Below, one piece after another: positions 1-10,192 of a stretch of 33,199 nt of DNA. The stretch comes from Cruorifilaria tuberocauda. Lineage: Eukaryota; Nematoda; Chromadorea; Rhabditida; Onchocercidae. The first letter of the stretch is position 1. The number at the start of each line of letters is the position of its first letter. The stretch lies in NCBI GenBank assembly GCA_013365365.1, contig JABVXU010000593.1, positions 1 to 33,199 on the forward strand. The letters are read 5' to 3'. The notes beneath the pieces are model-generated. The model did no database searches. It saw only the letters and a list, made by a program, of their open reading frames with translations, and was not told where the DNA came from. Made by a program: the position numbers and the translations under genes.

Positions 1-29
1 AGTAATAATTAAGTAACATTCCTTGTTAC

Positions 30-148
30 TGCATTGGAATACTGGAAGAACAATGCTCCAGAATCAATGCAAGCAATATCGAAATTCAACAATACTATTT
101 TCTCAACACGATCAATCATCTTTATCACAATATCGATTCTCATTTTTG
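30..148 (-). other. Possible further exon of the phytochelatin synthase gene
   Basis: The minus strand is open from 206 to 9. An AG acceptor ending at 149 and a GTAACA donor at 29 would bound a 119-nt exon containing DRVEKIVLLNF. That short stretch loosely recalls the VEKI segment of plant phytochelatin synthase C-terminal domains, and the orientation fits. The phase (1 in) does not match the phase-0 donor I can see at 428, so another exon or another donor would be needed. The plus strand is also open (13-231) and could encode a hydrophobic C-terminal tail with a segment like IIFITISILIF. I cannot decide between the two readings. Confidence 0.25.
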
Positions 149-416
149 CTTTAGGAAAAAGTTTTGTACTATTATACCTTTCATATCGTAGGTATAACAT
201 TCTCATTATTAATTTTACTGTTCACATATAAGCAATGATTTTTAATAAAAGATTAAAATAATTGAATATTCATTAATCATTAGGCTAAGCTAAACTTCAT
301 CTATATATTTCATATTCTGTAATATGCCTTCAATAAAACAATAAATGATAATACACCAACTTCTAATACTTTTAATTAATTAAAAACAGTAGGTAAAGAA
401 ATGAAAGTAAATGAAC

Positions 417-2675
417 TTAAATATGCACCAGTGTTTTGTAAGCATTGATATCGTTTTGTAAGGGAAGTAAAACTAATGGTTGGGTTTGAGATCGAAATTT
501 TAATGTTAGATAACCTGAAATAAATTCTAAATAATCATTTATCATTAAAATAGAATGAAATAGAATCATGAAATATCATTATTTTAAATTATCTGTTAAG
601 ACTAAAAAAAATCAAACCTCATCATTCATTCATTTAGATAGCTAAATATGAGGAGAGCATTTAAAATTACTCAAAATAAATTTCAATTATATTTTATAAA
701 TAATGATGAAAATTAACCAGCAACAAAGTGGTCAAGAAAATAACCTCTTGGTTTACCGGTGGTAGCATCAATGCTAAGCATAGCATCTCTTAAAATAGTT
801 AATGATACCCAGTGAGGTGGATATTTGAATCGTGCAACATCCATGATAAGAATCTGATCACTTTCTTCATGATAAGCACCTAATGGTGAGAAATGACCTG
901 AAATAGAGGAGAAAAATTAATTGCTGATAATATCATCTGTTAAATTGGTCAGACAAAAATTAAAATTTATGCAAATACCTGCACCAGTTTGACCCAATAC
1001 TTCTCGATTATAGCTAATCACAATGATCGTATCATCAACTGCCATACATCGTTTCACATCTTCCCGGAAGATAGTCAAGAATTCTGCATGCATTTTTTTA
1101 AACTTAATGTAAGCCAGCATCAAGTTAATGAAGTTAATGCTCTTCATATCGATTTGTATTAATATAAAAAATGATTGATGATTAAGATTGATAACTAAAA
1201 GTAAATATTTTTTCGTGCTGAAACATTGAATGTTAAAATTAAATTTCAGAAAAGTAAAAAGTAAATTTTTTACTTTAGCATTAAAATTTTATACAATTCA
1301 TTTTCATTTTTTTAAAAATAACAAAAGAGACGAGAGAAACCTGATTTTGATTCAGCATACTTTAGTTCGGTGCAAAGTTTATTGCATTCAGCTAGGCAAG
1401 CAAACTGAGATAATGTTATACCGATTTTCTTGATATCATCAAGTGGTACACAACAATCAAGCATACTTTCATGATAGAAACGCCATGGTGACTTCCATAC
1501 TCGACCTGGATCCACTTCTAATGCATTTAATACCATCACTAAACAGCACACTAAACAAGTAATACTTTAATGCTTGCAACATAGAGACAAGTCATGAGTA
1601 ATACTTTAATGCTTACAAACATAGAACATAAATGATGAAGCATTCCAAGCATAATTAGTCGCAAAGAAAAATAAATATTTTACAAAAAAAAATTTTACTT
1701 CATTTTTTCTATTTTTGTTTATTTACTGAATTGTATAAGAATATATGATAACGAATTCAGTTTTTTTCATAAATTTTTTTCCAAATTAAACTGATATGAA
1801 AAAATTTTGCAATTAAATATTTTTTTTTATTTTTTAAAATGAAAAAAGCAAAAGGAAAATATTTACCCAAAGTAGAGAGGCCACAATAAGACGGTTCATT
1901 TTGGGTTAAAAAATGTGATGCTAATCGAAAGTAAATATTTGCATGTCCTTAAATACAACAAATTTTGATATAGCAAAAAGAAATAATAGAATTTAGGAAT
2001 TTAAATTTAAAAAAAAAACACAGCGGTTTGATTTGATTAGGTTTGATTTTAGAGTGTAATGTATAAATAATCATAGATTTATCTTAAATTAAATTTATTA
2101 TTACTAAATTAATTGAGTTAACAAATGTTGAATTTATTGATAAATAATTGAAATAATAAAATTAACTTAAATTAATAATCAATAGAATCAAGAAATGACT
2201 AATCATAATAGTATGTAATAAAAAGGAGTAAAAAAAGTAAATTAAAATTATTGGAAATCGATAAGGTAAATATGCTAAACAAATAAAAATCTGTTATATT
2301 GTTTAAAATAAAATTTAAGCAGAAAACAATTTTGCTGAAAAAGTAATTCGTGTAATTAATTAAATAAAATGTTATAGAATAAGAATAGCATTACCTAAAT
2401 ACTCGATTAGCTAAATTTTTTATAACTTTTAAATAATTCAATTTTTACAAGTTAAAACGAATATAAATGCTTACTTTTTCAACTTTGAAAATAAATTCAA
2501 ATTTCATTATTCAGAGCTAGACAAATAAATGACAAAAAATTCAGAAACCTTTGATAAGGCTCTCGATAAAAAGCTTCTTGCCTTCAGGTGATGCAAAATT
2601 GATACAGGATAGTGGTAATTTTCGACGGTAGAAATTTTGAGTTTGCATTGTACGATGCTTCTCCATATGTTGCAT
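417..2675 (-). CDS. pcs-1: Phytochelatin synthase, six exons
   Basis: Transpeptidase that builds phytochelatins, (gamma-Glu-Cys)n-Gly, from glutathione to chelate cadmium and other thiophilic metals in the cytosol. Exons in transcription order: 2675-2549, 1947-1867, 1538-1341, 1083-979, 897-745, 514-417; about 253 residues. The papain-like catalytic domain is nearly complete: FYRRKLPL near the N-terminus, EPSYCGL carrying the nucleophile Cys64, [28 protein letters not shown] with His172, and [12 protein letters not shown] with Asp190. The His-Asp spacing of 18 equals that of Arabidopsis PCS1 (162/180). Three in-frame Met codons are possible starts; the third (2648) best fits known N-termini and would make the triad C55/H163/D181. 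The 3' end is uncertain. I splice at 745 to an exon reading [10 protein letters not shown]; without that splice the frame stops at 713. The Cys-rich C-terminal domain of longer family members is not seen and may lie left of the window. Confidence 0.86.
1558..1624. repeat. Imperfect direct repeat, period 39 bp, in a phytochelatin synthase intron
   Basis: The string AGTAATACTTTAATGCTT, followed by a near-identical CAACATAG or CAAACATAG, occurs at 1558-1584 and again at 1597-1624. It lies in the intron just 5' (in transcription sense) of the exon beginning at 1538. Confidence 0.7.
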
Positions 2676-2681
2676 GATGTA

Positions 2682-2713
2682 ACTGATAAATAATGTTATT
2701 ATCAGTTATCAGT
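2682..2713. promoter_or_regulatory. Cluster of three ACTGATAA GATA-factor sites at the pcs-1 start
   Basis: The 8-mer ACTGATAA occurs at 2682-2689 on the plus strand and twice inverted (TTATCAGT) at 2699-2706 and 2706-2713, that is three perfect copies in 32 bp. They begin 7 bp upstream of the first ATG (2675) of the minus-strand gene. ACTGATAA matches the known preferred site of nematode intestinal GATA factors such as ELT-2. The most proximal copy also supplies TTTATCAG on the minus strand, which could act as a splice or spliced-leader acceptor at 2683. Binding is inferred. Confidence 0.5.
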
Positions 2714-5223
2714 ATAGTATAGATTGGTGAAAAGAATGTGTGTTGTAATCATTTTTGATAAGAAGGAAAAATTGCACATTGCAATAGACATTATCAAATG
2801 AGCTATATATGTGTCAATAATTATCATTTAATAGTTTATGAATTAAAATAGATTATCATTAAATAATTAGTGCAAAAAATGATTAATTGTTTTATTATTC
2901 ATAATCTGAAATAGAATTATATCAGTTGTTATCAACTTACGATTGATTATTGATTGTTAATTTTTTCAAATGTTATAAAATATGAAAGATTGAGAATATT
3001 TGCTAACTTATCATAATGTATTTATATTAATAAAATGTAAAGTACATAATGTACTTGAATTTTACAAGCAGATAACAATTTAGACTAAAGTTCGAGTAAT
3101 CGTATATTTAACTACCAAAAGTTTACAGGACGATATCTATCATACTACTCCGTATCCAATTTATTGCTGTTAATTATTATTATTATTATTTTTTTTTCAA
3201 TAAAAGTATCAAAAGAGAAAGATTTTTTTTCCATGATCTGAAATTATATCATTCATTTATCATATCATTCATTATCATTATGATGTTGTATTATGAAAGT
3301 TCTAGAAAACTTTTTTAAGGAAAAAAAAAAGATAATTTCAATGCAATATAATTGGATATATATGATTGATTTTTTGTAACTTCCTTTTTTATATTATTTT
3401 AATATTTACTTTTTTTTTTCCATTTTCGACCCTATTATTCAAGCATTTTACTTCCTAATACATTTTTTTTTTAATTTAATTTTTCTCATTTTTTAAATCT
3501 AATTTAATTGTTTTCTATATATCAATTATCCTTATTTTTTTTTATTATCATATTTTAAAACTTTTTGTATTTTGTTTAGTACGATGAATATGCTTATCAA
3601 GAAAAAATGATAATAAGGATGTTTTTTGCTCGGGAAATATTAAATTAGTCCAATTGTAACATGAAAATATCAGTAAATACTGATGTGACTGGATAAATAT
3701 GTGAGAATATTATAGTCAAAATGTAGTAGTGATTGAAGATACTTCTTGCAAACAACTGCATAATCAAACAATGGCCAGAACTGTGTTGCAACGCCACCAA
3801 TTATGATGACAATTAAGAAATCGGTTTCCAATCAGACCGGTTGAAAGGTCACCTGAAGACCAAAAATTGCCTGAAGCAATTCATCTTGTTACAATTTTAG
3901 TTTTGTTAAATAATTATCATTTATTTCATTAAATAAGTACTTAAATCAAATATGTGGAAAATAATGAAGTATATTTATTTCCATTTATGAGGTATGGATT
4001 AAAAAAAGATTTCACTATTATCAATAATGATCATACAGAAATGATAATAATGACTATTTCCAAAGTATGAAAGAATCGAAAACAATACTGATAATCGTTG
4101 ATAATTGATAAAATAATGATAACAATAATGTAAGACAATAACTAAAATTTTGGTAGCGACAATCATTATTATTCATCATAATTTATAATTAAGGTAACAA
4201 TTAAGATTGCAATAACCAGAATCTGAATTTAGTAATAATTCATAAATATTAATCAATACAATGACAAAAACCAATCATAATTATAGCAATCTATTTGAAT
4301 TACACGTAACAAATACAGCATTGTTAGCGATAATAGTTATTCATATAACAGGTATCATTTACAATATGTAATTGAATTAGATAATTTTAAAGTAAAATTT
4401 TTAAGGTTCAATATTTGCGAGTTTTGAGAATGGATAAAATATAATGTTAATGTGCTGATAGAGAAACATGGAAACTGATTAAAGCAAATTTATTCAAAAT
4501 ACTCATATTTTTAATATATAATTCAAACTTATAAGGCATCAAAAATAATATTTCACAACTATTACAGCTTGTTAAATTGAATAACATGCACGCCAAAAAT
4601 CTCCTATAATTGGACTAATAGAAATAAAAAATAACGAAAAAAATATATGCAAGTAGCATTTTCTAGTGGCTAAATTACTAACTGAATCAGAAAAAGCACG
4701 AAAATCTTGCAAATGAAGATCAATGCATTACCAGTACATTAATTTTTGAATAATTAAAATACGGTAGAACGAAAAATGAAGATTATAAAAATACATTTCT
4801 AATAATTAAATCCTTATTTCAGTTAGTAGAATTTTAAAGAAAAATACAATATCTAAAATGATAATACACAAAAAATTTCAATAAAATATAAATAATTACA
4901 AGTTATAAAGATTCCAAAGAATGAAATATTAGACCAAAAATGATTAAAGTTAAATCATCTTTTCTGGCTTTCAGCAGAGAGAATGGGCAAACAATTTAAC
5001 ATATATCACTATGTCATTTAATAACAAACTATGCAAATAATCTATCAACAGTGCAAAAGTATAGAACTGAAAATTGAAAAAAAGGAAAAAACTATAGAAA
5101 ATGATGTCAAGCCAAGATTTGCCCACAAGAAAAATTTGATAAAATTTAAGAATGTAGAAATGAAGAAAAAAAGGAAATTGAAATTAACCCAATAATTTCT
5201 TTAGATCAAATTGTATCTAAAGC
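2714..5223. other. Intergenic AT-rich region between pcs-1 and the STARD7-like gene
   Basis: About 2.5 kb with no supportable gene. It holds A/T homopolymers, an (ATT)n run near 3176-3190, and many scattered ATGAT and TGATAA words. A patch with visibly higher GC lies at roughly 3760-3890. The part nearest pcs-1 should carry its promoter, since that gene reads leftward. Confidence 0.6.
3764..3880 (-). pseudogene. Short open frame in a GC-elevated island, possible exon relic
   Basis: The minus strand is open for 38 codons with an unusual composition for this intergenic DNA, including the short strings NFWSSGDLSTG and HHNWWRC. There are no convincing splice sites or neighbouring exons. It may be a decayed exon of a secreted or lectin-like protein, or chance. 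I do not recognise a family. Confidence 0.15.
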
Positions 5224-5224
5224 A

Positions 5225-5230
5225 TTTATT
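5225..5230 (-). terminator. Candidate polyadenylation signal of the STARD7-like gene
   Basis: AATAAA on the minus strand about 95 nt past the stop codon at 5324. The motif is common in AT-rich DNA, so support comes from position only. Confidence 0.3.
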
Positions 5231-5323
5231 AGAATATAACATTAATTCCATAATATAGCTATTGCCTTCCTCAATTCGCTAATCTTTCTGCAGCAACAAT
5301 ATCCATTTTAATACTCTTAACAA

Positions 5324-8300
5324 TTAGTCAATAAAAATAAAATACTCTTTCAGAGGTGAAGGCACCGACTTCTCATTATACAAGTCCACATTTGAATGCA
5401 ACATATCGAATTCGAGGTCAGCAATATTCACTGCTTCGGAATTTTCTTCCACTGACTTCGATTCCCTTTCATCCATTCTTGATAAGTTTACCGGATCAAC
5501 TTTTTGCTCGCCATTTTCTTCATCATTCGATACTTCGTCCAAAACTGTTCCAGCGATGTTGATCGACATTTCCATTCGCTGCTGTTCTAATTTCTTTGCA
5601 GCATCATGAACCTTAATTTATGTTACGCATATGACAAGAGATGCTGAATGGCCTAATCACAAATATTAGTTTATTTTCATTTCCTACGTGGTAATTTATT
5701 GTAAATATCACTTAAAACAATATGCTAATAAATAATAATTGATGCTTTTTAAACGAATAACTAAGCAAAAATTATAAATGGATGTAAATCGGAATGTTAC
5801 TTGTTCTGAAAGACTATTTATTCTACAAATCTCATTTTTGACTGATTAACCCCTGCTCCTTACCGTAAAGTTTTCAATCCTTCTTTCTCCTCAAATTTCT
5901 AAGTTTCATGAATTGTTTTTTAAAATAGCTTTGCGAAAACCGAAAAAGTGGAGAAACAGTAAAATTCAATTGTTATTACCTGATGAAGGTAATAAGGTCC
6001 ACCATAATTGACAAACCAATTGTAGGCATATTTTGGTATATTACTTTCCGGATTGTCGTAATATGAAAGAATATAATCGAATCCTTTACAATCAAAAGTT
6101 TTATGTGCTCGAACTATCATTATCGATCGATATGTTTCGACACGAACATATTTTTTTTCACATCGTGGAATAATATTAGCACTATCTGCTATCGCACAAT
6201 TTGCTACCACAATACAACGATCCTTTTCATCAATGTATCTAAATATTTTGATATGCCATAGTTTTTGCAAAAATGGTTTACTATAATAATATCAGTGAAA
6301 ATACTACTATTCAATCATTATTAATATTTTTTTCTTTCTGAATATTTTAGCGTAGCATGCAAACCATACGTGAAAAAGAAACAGCTTTTCAGCCCATCTA
6401 AGTGATAATGGAGATTTGAACCGACTAATATTACAGTATTCATTTGGCTCAAACTTTTTCAATACTACGCTACGGTATCACTGGTATTTTCCTACTAAAT
6501 TATTTTGAAATGTTTCGCGAATATATTATACTACATGAATGTATTATACGCTTATGCATGCACATTTTAGCTATCATATATTATATTCAATAAATCTTAT
6601 ATGGTTTCGTAGCAATGCCTTCAACCTCTGATAGCGATAATGCTGATGTATTCTGCATAAAATTTTATACCTGTTTCACTATCCCAATGGAAATTTTGAG
6701 AAGATTCAATTAATTTCAACAAAAAAACAATTCCTTCCTTTTTTTTATAACTAAAAATTAAATTTCAAAAATTTTTAGCTAAACGACAAGTTTAAAAACC
6801 AGTTCATTCATACCTTCGTCTCACAAATACATATTCACGCGGATACAGTGGATAAGGAAATTTAGAAACCCAGTGGATAAGTTCTGAATCAGTATCATCA
6901 TCTTTCCGGACCAGCTCTAATTTTTCGACATTAGTATCCCATTTCTTCCGAAAAGTTAAGTCCATTTGAGCATCCACAAAATCACTAGCTGTTATGTCAC
7001 TGAAATCAATTATGACTATGTATCTATTTTCATTGCTATTATTAGAAGTACTAACAAGGCAAATGATAAGTTCAGCTTTTGATAATTCCAGTAATAGGCT
7101 CGTGGTATTGAGTATGATCTTTGATTTCACCACGAGTATAAGCAAATACGATAAAAAAGCATTTGGAGTAATAGTTTCGAAAAAATAAAACTAATTAAAT
7201 CATTTGGTGATAATTTGCAATCGTACGCAAGCACGAGGATGTGATCATAAATCATAACTATCCCAAAAATAGTTTATTCTCTCTAAAAGTATTTTGTTTA
7301 TTGCATCAGTTATAGATTTTTTAAGTCCTTGAAAAGTTTCTACAATAATATATACCTCATCAAAATACTGACACTATTACACTTTGATTAGAGTTTAAAT
7401 TAAGTTTTCGCCATATACACAATACAATCCCCGTTAATTAAGTTATTTAACACTGAGTCATTTATTAGTCTTAACAACTTACTCGTATGAACCTGAACAG
7501 CGAAACTCATATAAACCAGTATCAGCGTGCAATCTTCGTAATACTTTCGAATTTCCTTCATTACGCACTACCTGAGAAAAAAGGTATTTGTTTTTAACAA
7601 ATTCTATTTCTTCATTCTATTCATTCTATTTTTTGATGACAACTTTCTCGGGATATTAGTTAAAGATAAAAATATAAATTAATCAGATTTTAGAATCAAA
7701 TAAAACCAAAAAGTATAATGTCTTACAACAAAGACGAAAATAAGATTAAGAAAAAAAAATGGCAAATTAAATTTATAAGTTTTCCAGACGAGAGTGAAAA
7801 AATATGGTAGAGGACCACTAACTTCCCAATCTTCGCTATCTATATCGGTACTTGTTTTCGCTTCCGCTAATATCATTTCATCGGAGATTCCATTTTGTTG
7901 AAATGAAAAACCAGCTGCTGTAACAGCCATCAAAAACTGCGGTCGCCAGTGAAACCTACGAGACAACAATTACAATCGATCTCTCTACGTTTGGAAAATA
8001 TACATTTATAAGTAAAATAAATGTCAGCTTTTAAATTTGGACAGTAATAAAAATGCTTGAAAGCAATAGCTTCATCTCAATATCAAATAAAAATTGTCTC
8101 GCCCTTTCAATCATCAATATTTCATATAGATATAACTTCTTCTTCATATTCTGAATATTATAAATAGAAATCATGGTAACTCCCTCTGCAAATAACAGAG
8201 AAAATACAGTTAGTTCTCAGCTTCACAATACAAAAAAAAAAAGAAAAAAATTACCACTGTCGCCACCTCTTTTCATAATTTCTCCGTCCTGTTGAAATGA

Positions 8301-9687
8301 TCCATTTGTATAGCTGCACTTTTTTAATCCCTTTAAAAAATAAATACAAAAATTGCTTTCGGATAGCTTGTGATGATGAACCGAATTGAAGCATTAGCTA
8401 TTGTTTTTTTCAAAGCTTCTAGCTTCAATTGCTGCCTTTTCCAGTACTTCATATAAGAGTTCAAGAAATCTGAAATTTTTAATAAGGAAAAAATTTACAA
8501 CTGATAAACAAAAAAAACCAAACAAACTAAACTAAGCTGTATAAAACTATCATTTTTATTACCCAAAATATCCAATGGAACTATTTAAATAATTAATCTT
8601 TCTACAGAAATTTGATTCCATAAAATAAAAATAAAATTAATCCCTTACTTATGCCGAGATTGATATTTAATAAGGAATTAAAAAAACAAAATTTTCGTAC
8701 TGAAAAATTTTTTCCTTAAAACAAAAAAAACTGTCAATAATATCCAGTGATAATATATTACAGCATCAAAATACTTGGCCACATTTACATGAATATTAAT
8801 CCAATTTATTCCGACAATAAATAATGCTAATAATATCCTCATATATTTATTCCCCAAGATAAAAGATAAATAACCAAAGTGATAAGTATAACAACATATT
8901 AAATTACCCTACAAAATATAAAAGCATTAATAATTAAGTAACATCAAAAATATAAATAAATAGTCATTTCAAATTTAATACTGCAACTATTTACAAGAAT
9001 ATACATCATAACCAATAAAAAGATAAGTGCTAATGTTGTTTTATGGATATACACCATTTAGAAAAACAAAGTATTAAGTGATTTCGTATTTTAATTCATT
9101 TTAACAGTAATATTATCCCATCTTTTACATATTGCTAGTTCATCACACGTAAAATCTCTGCAGAATCGATTACTGTAGAACTACCATGAATTATACTGCT
9201 GGCAGAAATATAAAATTCCACTCTCCTTTTGCGAGTACAAAAGTACACCAGATGATAGGAATACTATATCAAAAAAAAAGATTATTCTTTATATAGCTAA
9301 CTTTTTTCTTTTAATTATCTTTAGATAAAAACAATTTCAAATTTTTGCCAACTATTGTTGAGAAGATGTAATTATCATTTATAATAATCGCAGTTTCATT
9401 GCTTTTCATTTAAAAATTTCCTAATATACATAATTTAAATGTAAGAGTTCCATCAAATAAACAAACAAGAATATTAGTTTAAAAATTTTAAGAAGAAACT
9501 AGACGGAGAGCGACAATTTTTGCTGGAAGTGGAATGTAGAAAGAGAAATTTCTCGAAGGCAAGAAGAAAAAAAATTGAAAATAGCTACTGTAAAATTTAG
9601 CGTCAAACTGAATTAAAAGCTATAACTGTATAAGGGAGTGGTAGAAATGGGAAGGAGATGCCTTCTCAAAAATGACGGTACGTTCAT
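5324..9687 (-). CDS. STARD7: STARD7-like START-domain lipid-transfer protein, seven exons
   Basis: Predicted phosphatidylcholine-transfer protein of the mitochondrial intermembrane space and cytosol. Exons in transcription order: 9687-9627, 8330-8255, 7955-7823, 7571-7483, 6999-6814, 6238-5980, 5611-5324; 363 residues, against about 370 in human STARD7. Residues 1-20 (MNVPSFLRRHLL...) are basic, hydroxylated and free of acidic residues, like a mitochondrial presequence. Next come a WRQWFHWRP linker and a hydrophobic stretch (about 53-64). The START domain begins near residue 88: WEVVRNEGN, FRKKWDTN, HWVSKFPYPLYPREYVFVRR, VRVETYRSIMIVRAHKTFD and DYILSYYDNPES all match STARD7 rather than other START families. 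The tail from residue 269 (VHDAAKKLEQQ) is charged and acidic. The first exon is the weakest part: its donor (GTTATA) is poor and its intron is 1.3 kb, but its phase joins exon 2 correctly. Confidence 0.87.
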
Positions 9688-10192
9688 GGCGAAACCGTTT
9701 GGATGTAAAACTTAAAATTCTTTAAAATAATTAATCTAGACGACAAGTCAAAAAAAAATTTTAATATAAAATAAAAAATCAATATAATTCATCACAATCC
9801 AAATTAATTTCTTTCTCAAAAATAAAACCCCAATTTTACTCAGCATAAAAATAAAGTGGAAGCTTCAGCTATAAAGATCATAAGAGCATAATTACTTTCC
9901 GTTTGATAACTTGCTTATATATCGCAATTAACTGAATAACATAGCACTGTGCACCCAGAATATCTACTTGTTACTTATCTTAAAACTAAAATATTCTGAT
10001 AACTACGAACCAAAAACTCAGTTTTCACGAACGAATTAAGATGATTACATAAAATGCAAAAACATAAACATTTTCTACTACCTATAACAAAATTTAAAAT
10101 AAATTAATGCAATATAAAATCTGAAGCATTGATAACTTGGTCTGCATTTTCATGCAAAGCAGCACCACGCAGACCATCTTACTAATATCCAC
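9688..10192. other. Gap between ERMP1-like stop and STARD7-like start
   Basis: About 505 bp, AT-rich, with no open frame of note. On the minus strand the U-rich run ending TTGTCGTCTAG (AG at about 9735) and later TTTTAAAG and TTTTAAG strings are plausible cis or spliced-leader acceptors ahead of the ATG at 9687. The length would suit a relaxed intercistronic region of a nematode operon, but equally a small promoter. Confidence 0.4.

Noticed and set aside
1867..1920. Shorter pcs-1 second exon starting after TTAG at 1921
   Set aside because: The acceptor at 1948 adds GHANIYFRL, which fills exactly the gap seen against plant phytochelatin synthase, with the same phase.
7679..7822. Extension of the STARD7 exon into a hydrophobic open frame (LPYFFTLVWKTYKF...)
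   Set aside because: A donor at 7822 after DWE joins directly to VVRNEGN, as in the START family; the hydrophobic stretch is intron read-through.
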